This document shows, in pieces, positions 19,722 to 28,107 of a stretch of 64,000 nt of DNA; position 1 is the stretch's first letter, and every line of letters starts with the position of its first letter. The position numbers were made by a program, and so were the translations under genes. The DNA lies in the NCBI GenBank assembly GCA_039819545.1, contig JBCBRS010000001.1, positions 248,001 to 312,000 on the forward strand, given 5' to 3'. This stretch comes from CALLPQ01 sp039819545 (GTDB lineage: Bacteria; Pseudomonadota; Alphaproteobacteria; Caulobacterales; Parvularculaceae). The notes beneath the pieces are model-generated. The model saw only the letters and a list, made by a program, of their open reading frames with translations, had not been told where the DNA came from and ran no database searches.

Positions 19722-20441
19722 ATGAAACGTCTTCTTCTGTCCGCCGCGCTTTGCGCACTTCCAATGACATCGCTCACAGCGCCACCCGCCGCCGCGCAAT
19801 TGTTTGGCGGCGGGATTGTATACGATCCCGCCAATCATACGCAGAATATCCTGACGGCAGTCCGGTCCCTCCAGCAGATCAATCAGCAAATCCAGCAACT
19901 CACCCATGAGATCGAGATGCTGGAGAATATGGCGCGTGACCTCGAAAATCTGCCCGACAGTATAGCCGATGACATATTGCGCCGTATGCGCCGTATCGAT
20001 GATCTCATGCGCGAGGCCGAAGGCATCGGTTATGGCGTCGAAGAAATCGAACGCGACTATGAAGTGATCTACCCGGAAGAATACGGTGAGACGCCGCCTG
20101 AACACCGCGTATTGGTCGAAGACGCACGCACGCGCTGGCGTCAGTCCCGCACCGCGTATCGCGAAAGCCTCCTGGTCACCGCAGAAGTCGTCTCCTCTGC
20201 GCGCGCCGATAGCGAAAGTCTCGACCGCCTGATCGCGGGCAGCCAGTCCGCCGTCGGCAATCTCCAGGTTCTGCAGGCGGGCAATCAGATTGAAGCGCTG
20301 CAGACTGAGCAACTGATGCAGATGGAAGCCATGATGGCCTCACACTATCGCGCCGAAGCGCTGGAGCGCGCCCGCCAGCTTGCTGAAGCCGAACGTGGAC
20401 GCGCCCGTACTCGCGCCTTCCTCGGAGGTGGCAGCGACTAA
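19722..20441 (+). CDS. trbJ: TrbJ, VirB5-like conjugal transfer protein
   Basis: 239 residues. A signal peptide (residues 1-26, ending APPAAAQ) is followed by helical Gln-rich segments (QQINQQIQQLTHEIEMLENM), typical of TrbJ. It is probably a periplasmic or pilus-tip protein taking part in recipient contact. It starts 11 bases after trbE with an AGGAG site. It is followed at once by trbL; the small entry-exclusion lipoprotein gene trbK often found here is missing. Confidence 0.92.
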   Translation: MKRLLLSAALCALPMTSLTAPPAAAQLFGGGIVYDPANHTQNILTAVRSLQQINQQIQQLTHEIEMLENMARDLENLPDSIADDILRRMRRIDDLMREAEGIGYGVEEIERDYEVIYPEEYGETPPEHRVLVEDARTRWRQSRTAYRESLLVTAEVVSSARADSESLDRLIAGSQSAVGNLQVLQAGNQIEALQTEQLMQMEAMMASHYRAEALERARQLAEAERGRARTRAFLGGGSD

Positions 20442-21748
20442 TGGACGTCATCGACACCTTCCTGGCGACCTTTATCGCTTACATTGACAGCGGGTTCGGC
20501 CTGCTGGCGGGGGATGTCGCTTATCTGACGACCACGCTGATCGCCATCGATATCACGCTCGCCGGGCTGTTCTGGGCGCTCTCCCAGAACAGTGATGTCA
20601 TCGCGGGCCTGATCAAGAAGGTCCTCTATGTGGGCTTCTTCGCCTTCGTGATCGGCAACTTCTCGCTGCTGGCCAATATTGTCTTTGACAGTTTTGCGCA
20701 GCTGGGTGTGACGGCAGGTGGCGGAACGATGACAGCGGCGGACTTGCTCCGTCCAGGTTTTATCGCCGGGGTCGGCTTTGATGCGGCGCAGCCACTGCTC
20801 GCCGAGATCAGCGACATGCTGGGGCCGATCTCGTTTTTTCATAACTTCATCATGATCGCGGTGATGTTCATCGCCTGGGCGATCATCATGGTGGCCTTCT
20901 TTGTGCTCGCCGTGCAGCTCTTCATCACCATTCTGGAATTCAAGCTGACAACGCTTGCTGGATTTGTGCTGGTGCCTTTCGCGCTCTGGAACAAGTCAGC
21001 TTTCCTCGCTGAACGCGTGCTGGGTAATGTCATCACGTCGGGCATCAAGCTCATGGTCCTCGCCGTCATTATCGGCATCGGCTCGACGCTCTTTTCCTCC
21101 GTGACCGATGCGTTCCGCACCGGCGATGATGTGACCCTCGCTCAAGTCATGGGCACTGTGCTCGCGGCCATCGTTTTCTTCTGGATGGGCATCTTTGCGC
21201 CCGGCGTTGCGAGTGGTCTCATCACCGGCGCGCCGCAGCTCGGCGCGGGTTCAGCCGCAGGCGCGGCTGCCGGTGTTGCGGCAGGCACCTATGTCGCCGG
21301 TGCAGGCGGGCGCGCGGCGATTGGTACCGCAGCCTCAGGCGCTTCAAGCGCCGTCAAAGCTGGCGCCAGCATGGCTGGTGCGGCGCGCACCTCATATACC
21401 CTCGGCTCTGTTGCGTCTGGTGCGTCCGGCGTCGGCGCTGTCGCTGCAGGTGTCGCGGGCATGGCCCGCGCGGGCGGAGACGCTGTGCGCCGTGCTGCAA
21501 GCAGACCCGCTCAATCCATGCGCGAGGCTTACCGCCGTGGCAGTCAGGGCGCATGGCGCGCGACCGGCGGCTCCCTAGGGGGCGATGCCTCCACGTCTTC
21601 TTCTTCAAGTTCAAGCCCGGGATGGGCGCGCCGAATGCAGGCTCGCCAGAATGCGAGCCAGGCCGGGCAGATGGCCGCCCACAGCCTGCGCGAGGGTGAT
21701 CGCGGCTCATCAGGCGCCGCCCCGCAACTCAATAACAAGGAGGACTAA
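20441..21748 (+). CDS. trbL: TrbL, VirB6-like multispanning membrane protein
   Basis: 435 residues. Several transmembrane helices fill residues 10-270 (for example around 27-47, 57-85, 135-175 and 195-220). A long Ala/Gly-rich tail follows, ending in a serine run (near 385-395), as is usual for TrbL. It forms the inner-membrane channel part of the mating-pair complex. The start shares a base with the trbJ stop. Confidence 0.93.
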   Translation: MDVIDTFLATFIAYIDSGFGLLAGDVAYLTTTLIAIDITLAGLFWALSQNSDVIAGLIKKVLYVGFFAFVIGNFSLLANIVFDSFAQLGVTAGGGTMTAADLLRPGFIAGVGFDAAQPLLAEISDMLGPISFFHNFIMIAVMFIAWAIIMVAFFVLAVQLFITILEFKLTTLAGFVLVPFALWNKSAFLAERVLGNVITSGIKLMVLAVIIGIGSTLFSSVTDAFRTGDDVTLAQVMGTVLAAIVFFWMGIFAPGVASGLITGAPQLGAGSAAGAAAGVAAGTYVAGAGGRAAIGTAASGASSAVKAGASMAGAARTSYTLGSVASGASGVGAVAAGVAGMARAGGDAVRRAASRPAQSMREAYRRGSQGAWRATGGSLGGDASTSSSSSSSPGWARRMQARQNASQAGQMAAHSLREGDRGSSGAAPQLNNKED

Positions 21749-21751
21749 GCC

Positions 21752-22444
21752 ATGGTCTTCAAACGATCTTCCACAAGCTATGGGCGGGGCCCATTTCCTG
21801 AAACGCCTTATCAGAAGGCTGGCCAGGTCTGGGACAACCGGATGGGCGCTGCCCGGGTGCAGGCCAGGAACTGGCGGCTGATGGCGCTCGGCTGTCTCGG
21901 GCTTTGCTTCGTTACCTCCAGCGCGCTCGTCTGGCGCTCCATGCAATCGGCGGTCACGCCTTATGTGGTCGAAGTCGATGAGACAGGCGCGGCCCGCGCT
22001 GTGGCGCCAGCGACGGAACGCTACACGCCGACCGACGCCCAGATCGCCCATCATCTCGCAGGATTTATCGAAAATGTGCGCGGGCTTTCCGTTGACCCCG
22101 TCGTCGTGCGCGAGAATTGGCTGCGGGCCTATGACTTTGTCACTGACCGGGCGTCCACCACACTTAATCAGTACGCCCAGGAAAATGACCCCTTCGCCGA
22201 TGTCGGCCGCAAGTCGCGCACGGTGGATGTGGTCAGCGTCGTGCGCGTCTCCGATGACAGCTTCCAGGCCCGCTGGATCGAGAAGACCTATGAAAACGGC
22301 GCGCTCATGCAGGCGCAGCGCTTCACCGGTAATTTCACCATCATCACGCAACCGCCGACTGACGCAGAGACCCTGCGCGCCAATCCGCTCGGCCTTTATG
22401 TCCACGCCCTGAACTGGGGACAGGACCTCGTTACAGGAGAATGA
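21752..22444 (+). CDS. trbF: TrbF, VirB8-like bitopic protein
   Basis: 230 residues. A short cytoplasmic N-terminus (GRGPFPETPYQKAGQVWDNR) is followed by one membrane helix (about residues 45-65) and a periplasmic VirB8-like domain containing YVVEVDETG and LRANPLGLYVHALNW. This protein nucleates assembly of the secretion channel. It lies between trbL and trbG in the standard order, with AAGGAGG ahead of its ATG. Confidence 0.94.
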   Translation: MVFKRSSTSYGRGPFPETPYQKAGQVWDNRMGAARVQARNWRLMALGCLGLCFVTSSALVWRSMQSAVTPYVVEVDETGAARAVAPATERYTPTDAQIAHHLAGFIENVRGLSVDPVVVRENWLRAYDFVTDRASTTLNQYAQENDPFADVGRKSRTVDVVSVVRVSDDSFQARWIEKTYENGALMQAQRFTGNFTIITQPPTDAETLRANPLGLYVHALNWGQDLVTGE

Positions 22445-22449
22445 TCCCC

Positions 22450-23466
22450 ATGCTACGTATTATCCTCACCGCATCCGCTCTCGCGCTCACCACGGCCTGC
22501 GCCACAACTGAACTCGAACCGATAGACGCCGGCGCTTTCGTCGCCGCGACGCCGATCGAAGACGACACCGACTATCCCGTCGAAATCGTAGAAACCGCCG
22601 TACCTCTGCCGCTACCGGGCCAGATGATGCGTGTGGGAGAGGTCAGTGAACGCCGCCGCATAACGCGCACCACTGTCAGCTCGTCTGCGTCGCCGCGCGA
22701 AACAATCGCGAGAGGCCGTGAAGGCGCGCTGATCGAACCTTCGGTCGATGGTTATGTGAACGCGATCCAGGTCTATCCCTATACTGAAGGCGCGCTCTAC
22801 CGGCTTTATGCCAGCCCCGGCCAAGTCAGTGATGTTGCGCTGCAGCCAGGCGAGGAACTCGTTTCTGTCTCGGCAGGTGACACGGTGCGCTGGGTGGTCG
22901 GCGATACGATCTCCGGATCGGGCAATACCGCCCGCGCCCACGTACTGGTCAAACCCATCTCATCCGGTATCCGCACCAATCTCATGATCGCCACGGACCG
23001 GCGTACCTATCACCTTGAACTTGAAAGCGTTGAAGGTGGTTACATGGCCGCGCTATCCTGGCGCTATCCTGCGGACGAGCTGGCTGGACTCACGGCTAGG
23101 AATGAGCGTGCTGTGGCCCGTGAGGCTGGCAGTATCGGAAGTGGCCTTACGCTTGAGGGTTTGAACTTCGACTACAGAATGTCTGGAGATAGTCCTGCCT
23201 GGAAACCGGTGCGGGTCTTCGATGACGGTCGCCAGGTCTTCATCCAGATGCCCGAAAACATTATGGCTACAGATATGCCGCCTCTCTTCGTGCTCGGCGA
23301 AGACGGCGACGCCGAACTCGTGAACTACCGTGTGCGTAGCAATTATTATGTCGTCGATCGGTTGTTCCGCGCTGCAGAGCTTCGGCTTGGTGAGCGCAAC
23401 CAAACCGTTGTGCGCATTGCGCGAAACGAGCGCCGTTCACCTCTGGCTGCGATCTTCGGGGGCTGA
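22450..23466 (+). CDS. trbG: TrbG, VirB9-like outer-membrane core lipoprotein
   Basis: 338 residues from ATG 22450, chosen because AGGAG (22435-22439) lies ten bases upstream; ATG 22441 is only one base from it. A lipoprotein signal with lipobox LTTAC (near residue 17) precedes the VirB9-like domain (EGYVNAIQVYPYTEG-type segment near 100, then NLMIATDRRTYHLEL near 180). The C-terminal part has the FDDGRQVFIQMP strand typical of the family. It forms the outer-membrane ring with TrbI. Confidence 0.93.
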   Translation: MLRIILTASALALTTACATTELEPIDAGAFVAATPIEDDTDYPVEIVETAVPLPLPGQMMRVGEVSERRRITRTTVSSSASPRETIARGREGALIEPSVDGYVNAIQVYPYTEGALYRLYASPGQVSDVALQPGEELVSVSAGDTVRWVVGDTISGSGNTARAHVLVKPISSGIRTNLMIATDRRTYHLELESVEGGYMAALSWRYPADELAGLTARNERAVAREAGSIGSGLTLEGLNFDYRMSGDSPAWKPVRVFDDGRQVFIQMPENIMATDMPPLFVLGEDGDAELVNYRVRSNYYVVDRLFRAAELRLGERNQTVVRIARNERRSPLAAIFGG

Positions 23467-23469
23467 ACC

Positions 23470-24732
23470 ATGTCCGAACCCATTCCCTTTGATGAGCATG
23501 CCGAGCGGCTGAAGATCCGCTCCAGTCCGAAGCCGGTCACACGGATCAATCGAAAGGTTCTGATGGTCGGCGCGGGCCTCGGCGTGCTCGCCCTGTTTGC
23601 CGCGATGAGCATTGCGCTGAAGCCGCCAACCGCTGTCGACCCGGACGCAAGGCGCGAGCTCTACAACACAAAGAACACAAGAACGCCTGAAGGGCTTGGG
23701 ACGCTGCCTGCCAGCTATAGCGACATCGCTCCAATAGAGGATCGCATCACTCGTCTCGGACCACCGCTTTCAGGCGATCTTGGCGCGACCATGCTCCGCG
23801 CCGAACGCGAACTCGGCATTGAACCGGAATATGTCACCAGAGTGGAAGACGACTTCCGCCCAAACCCGGTCGATGAAGCCGAACGCGCCCGGCGCATGCG
23901 CGAAGCGGCCCTTGCCGATGAGGCCGCCCGCGCGCCAGTCTTTTTCCAGCTGCAATCGGAAACAGGCGGACAATCCGTCGCCGACAGCCGTCCTGCCTAT
24001 CGCGACCCCGCACTTGATCTTGGCTCGGAACTTCTGGCACTCGCGGCCCAGCCGCAAGGCGCACCATCTGCGTTCGGCGCGCCAGCAGATACCAATCTTC
24101 AAAGCCGCAAGCTCGCCTTTGCGAGCGAAGGCGCGGGCAGCGACATCTACAATCCGAACCAGGTCGAAGACCCAGCCTCGCCTTATCAGGTCATGGCGGG
24201 CACGCTGATCCCGGCCTCGCTTGTCACCGGCATCAACTCTGATCTGCCCGGCACGATCGTCGCTCAAGTTACTCAGCCAGTATACGATACGGTGACCGGC
24301 CAATACGTCCTGATCCCGCAAGGCTCACGTCTGATCGGACGCTACCAGTCGGAAGTCTCATTCGGTCAGAACCGGGCGCTGGTCACCTGGGACCGGATCA
24401 TTTTCCCTGACGGGTCGTCGATTGTGATTTCGGCGCCAGGTGCCGACGCGCAGGGCTTTGCTGGCCTGTCTGACCGCACCGATCATCATTGGGACCGCGT
24501 GTTTATCGCGGCAGGTCTGGCGACCATTCTTGGGGTTGGCGCTGAACTCGGCGCGGATGGAGACGGCGACATCGAACGCGCCATAAGGCGCGGCACGACC
24601 GACACAATCAATCAGGCCGGACAACGCGTCGTCGACCGCAATCTCGGCATCCAGCCGACAATTCGCGTGCGCCCTGGCTGGCCGGTGCGCGTTGTTGTTA
24701 CCCGCGACCTCATTCTCAGACCTCACTCATAA
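23470..24732 (+). CDS. trbI: TrbI, VirB10-like channel protein
   Basis: 420 residues. One membrane helix (about 33-52) is followed by a proline-containing periplasmic linker and a C-terminal VirB10 domain (VMAGTLIPASLVTGINSDLP, IPQGSRLIGRYQ, WDRIIFPDG). It spans the envelope and links the inner-membrane ATPases to the outer ring made by TrbG. It is the last canonical gene of the trb operon. Confidence 0.95.
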   Translation: MSEPIPFDEHAERLKIRSSPKPVTRINRKVLMVGAGLGVLALFAAMSIALKPPTAVDPDARRELYNTKNTRTPEGLGTLPASYSDIAPIEDRITRLGPPLSGDLGATMLRAERELGIEPEYVTRVEDDFRPNPVDEAERARRMREAALADEAARAPVFFQLQSETGGQSVADSRPAYRDPALDLGSELLALAAQPQGAPSAFGAPADTNLQSRKLAFASEGAGSDIYNPNQVEDPASPYQVMAGTLIPASLVTGINSDLPGTIVAQVTQPVYDTVTGQYVLIPQGSRLIGRYQSEVSFGQNRALVTWDRIIFPDGSSIVISAPGADAQGFAGLSDRTDHHWDRVFIAAGLATILGVGAELGADGDGDIERAIRRGTTDTINQAGQRVVDRNLGIQPTIRVRPGWPVRVVVTRDLILRPHS

Positions 24733-24743
24733 GGAGCAAACCC

Positions 24744-24974
24744 ATGACCCTAAGACTTGGTCAATTACCCGACCGCACACCGGTCCGCATGAGCCTTTCG
24801 GTTGATCCCGACCTTGCGTGCGCACTCAGCGATTACGCGGAAATCTACCGTCAGACTTATGGCGCAAAGGAAAAACCCGAAGCGCTGATCCCGGCCATGC
24901 TGGAAAGTTTTCTCGGCTCGGACGCCGGGTTCAAACGGGCGCGCCGCGCTCTTCATGCCAATACAGGAGATTAG
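24744..24974 (+). CDS. DUF2274 protein of the trb operon
   Basis: 76 residues. It matches the small DUF2274 family that regularly follows trbI in alphaproteobacterial Trb-type elements (LGQLPDRTPVRMSLSVDPDL, then an ending of the LESFLGSDAGFKRARR type). Its function is unknown; the ribbon-helix-helix-like pattern could mean DNA binding. A strong AAGGAG site precedes the ATG, four bases before the next gene in the same operon. Confidence 0.88.
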   Translation: MTLRLGQLPDRTPVRMSLSVDPDLACALSDYAEIYRQTYGAKEKPEALIPAMLESFLGSDAGFKRARRALHANTGD

Positions 24975-24978
24975 ACCC

Positions 24979-25293
24979 ATGGCACAGATTGGAACCTTCA
25001 CCGCTAAGGATGGCGCCTATACCGGCACGATCCGCACCATGACCATCAATGTGAAAGCGCAGCTTGTTCCCAATGCGGACAAGGTAAGTGACGGCGCACC
25101 GGACTTCCGGCTGTATGCTGGTGGCGCAGAGCTGGGAGCAGCATGGCGTCAAGAGAGTAAGGACGGCGAAACACCCTACCTGGCGGTCAAGCTGGATGAT
25201 CCTAGCTTTGCCGATCCTGTACGGGCGGCTTTCTTTGAGAATGAAGCTGACGGAACCGGCGTGTTGGTCTGGAACCGACCAAGAGCGAACTAA
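24979..25293 (+). CDS. DUF736 protein
   Basis: 104 residues from ATG 24979, chosen because CAGGAGA lies upstream and the protein then begins MAQIGTFTAKDGAYTGTI, the conserved start of DUF736. The family is very common in conjugative elements of Alphaproteobacteria, and its role is unknown. It is predicted to be all-beta, with no signal peptide. It ends with VLVWNRPR, also typical. Confidence 0.88.
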   Translation: MAQIGTFTAKDGAYTGTIRTMTINVKAQLVPNADKVSDGAPDFRLYAGGAELGAAWRQESKDGETPYLAVKLDDPSFADPVRAAFFENEADGTGVLVWNRPRAN

Positions 25294-25311
25294 ACTCGGT
25301 TTCTCGTCGCC

Positions 25312-25551
25312 ATGGCCAATAACATATCAGATACCTATTCCGATGACGATATTGAACGAGCGATGGCGACAGTCGCTCGAGTCATCGAACTCTATGGCGA
25401 CAGCTACTGGCCAATTCTTGAGAGGCTAGAAAGCGAACTGCAAGACAGAAGGTCCCGATCCATAAAACTCGCCAAACATCTCAAACGCTTCCAAAATCGC
25501 AACAGCCAGAATCACAATACAAATTCAATGAACAGAGTTCGTCTGGCTTGA
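25312..25551 (+). CDS. Small conserved ICE-associated protein, function unknown
   Basis: 79 residues. The sequence YSDDDIERAMATVARVIELYG followed by YWPILERLE and a basic helix resembles small proteins I have seen annotated as hypothetical near integrases in alphaproteobacterial mobile elements. It is predicted to be all-helical, with no membrane segment. The ribosome site is weak. It lies 18 bases after the DUF736 gene and may be cotranscribed with it. Confidence 0.6.
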   Translation: MANNISDTYSDDDIERAMATVARVIELYGDSYWPILERLESELQDRRSRSIKLAKHLKRFQNRNSQNHNTNSMNRVRLA

Positions 25552-25620
25552 ACTCGGGAGGTTGTTGTCGGATGGTGCTGACAATGAGTTTGTGAATTTG
25601 CATCGTCTAGGAGGGCGTAA

Positions 25621-26397
25621 ATGAAAATAGAACTTAAGAAAATTCCTGACTATATCATTTACCTCGCAGCCGCTCTTCTATTGATTAATGAGCTCACTCA
25701 AAGTGTGTTTGGCTTTAGAATTGTAAACTCTCAATCCGTCATCTTCTCTGTATTTTCCTTTGCTCTGGTCGCATTTGTGGTCAGCATCGGAGGAAAGCTA
25801 GAGCGGGTTATTCAAAAAATTGATGAAATAAATGACCTCTCCGATGAAACAGGTGAAAACCATATTTCGCCTAAGGAGTTCGCAGAACGTATAAGGAACC
25901 AGTCTAAGATTGATATCTTGACCTTATCTGGAACCAAGTCCGTAGCGCTAGGTGATGAACGAGTCATCGAAGCACTTAAAGATCCATCATCGAAAGCTAC
26001 GATTAGGATACTGCTGGCTAATCCATACTCTGAGGCAATCACAAATCGATACAAATATGACGAATCTGACAGTTATGAATCAGGTCTAAGCGGAATTGAG
26101 AGAAAACTACGTCAGCTACATTCGATCTTAATGGAAAACCCTGGAGTGAGAGAAAAAGTCGAGATACGTGTATTTGGCAATTATCCCACAGTCTCTATAG
26201 CGCGGTTCGACGACGACTTCTATTCGTCTGTTTATGGGTATAAACTGCGCGGCAGTGATTGTCCGAAAATTCACGCGAAACACGGCACCCCATATGCCGA
26301 CTTCTTATGTAAACACTTCGAGCGAGTGTATGAAGCGTCGGTCTCACTAAACGACTGGGTCAATGCCGGTGATGAACAAGGAAGCCACAATGTATAG
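25621..26397 (+). CDS. Two-TM protein with a DUF5919/phospholipase-D-like domain; first gene of the cargo operon
   Basis: 258 residues, with a strong AGGAGGG site ahead of the ATG. Two membrane helices (about 11-31 and 39-58) are followed by a soluble domain. The domain pattern (IDILTLSGTKS; IRILLANPYSEA; GVREKVEIRVFG; IARFDDDFYSSVYGY; HFERVYEAS at the end) resembles DUF5919, a phospholipase-D-like fold usually seen without a complete HKD motif. The only candidate here, PKIHAKHGTPYAD, has the wrong spacing for HxKx4D, so catalysis is doubtful and ligand sensing or a structural role is as likely. The gene is AT-rich relative to the trb genes. It overlaps the next gene by eight bases. Its role is not known; a membrane sensor or effector is inferred. 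Confidence 0.75.
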   Translation: MKIELKKIPDYIIYLAAALLLINELTQSVFGFRIVNSQSVIFSVFSFALVAFVVSIGGKLERVIQKIDEINDLSDETGENHISPKEFAERIRNQSKIDILTLSGTKSVALGDERVIEALKDPSSKATIRILLANPYSEAITNRYKYDESDSYESGLSGIERKLRQLHSILMENPGVREKVEIRVFGNYPTVSIARFDDDFYSSVYGYKLRGSDCPKIHAKHGTPYADFLCKHFERVYEASVSLNDWVNAGDEQGSHNV

Positions 26398-27397
26398 AAA
26401 GGCAAATGATCTTCTTGTAGTATTCGACTTGTTTGGTGTCGTATTTTCAAAAGGACTAGCCGGTGCCATTGGCGAATTAGAGCATATTTTCCAACATGAC
26501 AGAACAAAAATTGCTGAGGTCTACGAAACGCATGAACCGGCATTCGACTTAGGGGAAATAAACGAACGGGAATTCTGGCGGCTGGTAAATCGAGATTTAG
26601 ATCGCTCTGTTAATGCACGGATATTAAGCAATTTAGTTATTTCTGATTATCGCGTTCGTAAAGACGTCATCAGTCTTATCAAAAACGTGCAGCGAAATTT
26701 TGAGGTCGTAGTCTATTCCAACTATCGTCATGAATGGTTTCAGCGATTGGATCGAAAGCACGGCATATCAAAAGTTGTACCTCAGATATATATATCCTCC
26801 ATCACAAAAATTCTGAAGCCTGACCAAGAGGTGTTCAATTTGTTGAGCACAGAGCATTCAAAACCGGTCGAAAATATCGTGCTGATTGATGACAATATTG
26901 CCAATATCGAAGGAGCAAATTCTGCAGGTGCAACTGGCTTGTTATACAGCTCCACAGACATAATTTACGAGCAAATGATCAAAGAACTTGGGTGCTCGCT
27001 CATTGAGTTTGATTATTACTGCAAAGTACTATTAATCCGTGGCCCGAATGGAAGCATTTTTCTTCAAAGGCGAAGAAAGAATAGTATTATGTTTTTTTCT
27101 GATGCCTTGGCTCCTGTTTACGTCCAAGAATCCAACGAAATCTCATCAAAACTCGCCACAGATAGTGCGGGCTTCAAAAGACTGGCATCACTTGTCACCG
27201 AACCAAAGCACCAAAAAACCATATCTATTAGTTTACCGTTGGATCGGTGGGCATGCGTGGAAGTATGGATAGCAGACGTTATCGACCTGGATCTGTTCCT
27301 AAACGAATTTGAAGACATTGAAGCAGTTTGGCCCAGCACTTATGCGGGTGACTCGTCACATGACCCAGTTGGGATGATTATAAGATCAGTGTCGTGA
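26390..27397 (+). CDS. HAD-superfamily protein with degenerate Nudix-like C-terminal domain
   Basis: 335 residues from ATG 26390 (AAGGAAG upstream). The N-terminal 200 residues are HAD-type: motif I VVFDLFGV with nucleophile Asp13 but Phe15 where phosphatases have the second Asp; motif II VVYSN (Ser110); motif III ILKPDQ (Lys143); motif IV IDDN (Asp167, Asp168). A missing second Asp is seen in dehalogenase-like HADs and in other DxF/DxY forms, so plain phosphatase activity is uncertain. The last 130 residues begin KVLLIRGPNGSIFLQRRRKN, which looks like the first strands of a Nudix fold, but no Nudix box follows. The gene ends GTGA, overlapping the next start. Its substrate is unknown. Confidence 0.8.
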   Translation: MYRKANDLLVVFDLFGVVFSKGLAGAIGELEHIFQHDRTKIAEVYETHEPAFDLGEINEREFWRLVNRDLDRSVNARILSNLVISDYRVRKDVISLIKNVQRNFEVVVYSNYRHEWFQRLDRKHGISKVVPQIYISSITKILKPDQEVFNLLSTEHSKPVENIVLIDDNIANIEGANSAGATGLLYSSTDIIYEQMIKELGCSLIEFDYYCKVLLIRGPNGSIFLQRRRKNSIMFFSDALAPVYVQESNEISSKLATDSAGFKRLASLVTEPKHQKTISISLPLDRWACVEVWIADVIDLDLFLNEFEDIEAVWPSTYAGDSSHDPVGMIIRSVS

Positions 27398-28107
27398 TAG
27401 ATCGGGATTACCGTCTTAACGGCACAATAATGATTCATCAGCCCCATTTTATGCCGTGGGTTCATTACATAGCACGAATGGCTATCGCTGATGTAGTTGT
27501 CTTTCTGGATGACGTGCCTTTCCGTAAATACTATTTTCATAACCGCACATACTTCCAAAGAAGCGATGGCTCATTGCTTCAAATAACGCTGCCCGTTGAA
27601 GCAGGCAACAGTAGAATAAAACTGGCGACAACAAGAATTGCGAGTTCTCGTCACAAAGATAAAATTTTGGAGACAACTCGACACTTCTACAGAAAAGCAC
27701 CATACTTTTCAAGCATCTGGAACGATTTCAAAGATGGAATTTGCAATGATCAAAATGAACTTTGCGCTTACAATGTAAATCTGCTCAAAATGATTGCCAG
27801 CACAGCAGGAATTAGAAAGCAAAACATTTTTTTCTCATCTGAGTTTACTAAAACTAGCAACGCGAGTGAACGCATAAACGAAATTTGCAAAGAGTTACAG
27901 TTGAATAGTGTACTGTGCGGATGGGGTGGCAGCAAAGCTGTGCACGATCTCGAGTTCCTAAAAAACAATGACGTCAGATTGGTTTCGCTACCAAATAAGT
28001 TGAAATCACCACCAAGGTCTGTTGCGCATGAATTGTTCTTCAATCCTGAAGAGATACACAAAACCATTGAGTTTACACGCAAACAATATCTGGAACTGTT
28101 GAATTGA
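27394..28107 (+). CDS. WbqC-like family protein
   Basis: 237 residues. The GTG start overlaps the HAD gene stop. The family signature is clear near residues 14-50: IHQPHFMPWVHYIARM, then ADVVVFLDDVPF and HNRTYF. WbqC-like proteins occur in O-antigen and nucleotide-sugar gene sets, but their reaction is not established to my knowledge. No sugar-biosynthesis genes lie nearby, so an enzyme acting on a nucleotide- or sugar-linked metabolite together with the HAD and Nudix partners is only inferred. The gene is AT-rich, and its stop overlaps the Nudix gene start (TTGA). Confidence 0.85.
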   Translation: MIDRDYRLNGTIMIHQPHFMPWVHYIARMAIADVVVFLDDVPFRKYYFHNRTYFQRSDGSLLQITLPVEAGNSRIKLATTRIASSRHKDKILETTRHFYRKAPYFSSIWNDFKDGICNDQNELCAYNVNLLKMIASTAGIRKQNIFFSSEFTKTSNASERINEICKELQLNSVLCGWGGSKAVHDLEFLKNNDVRLVSLPNKLKSPPRSVAHELFFNPEEIHKTIEFTRKQYLELLN

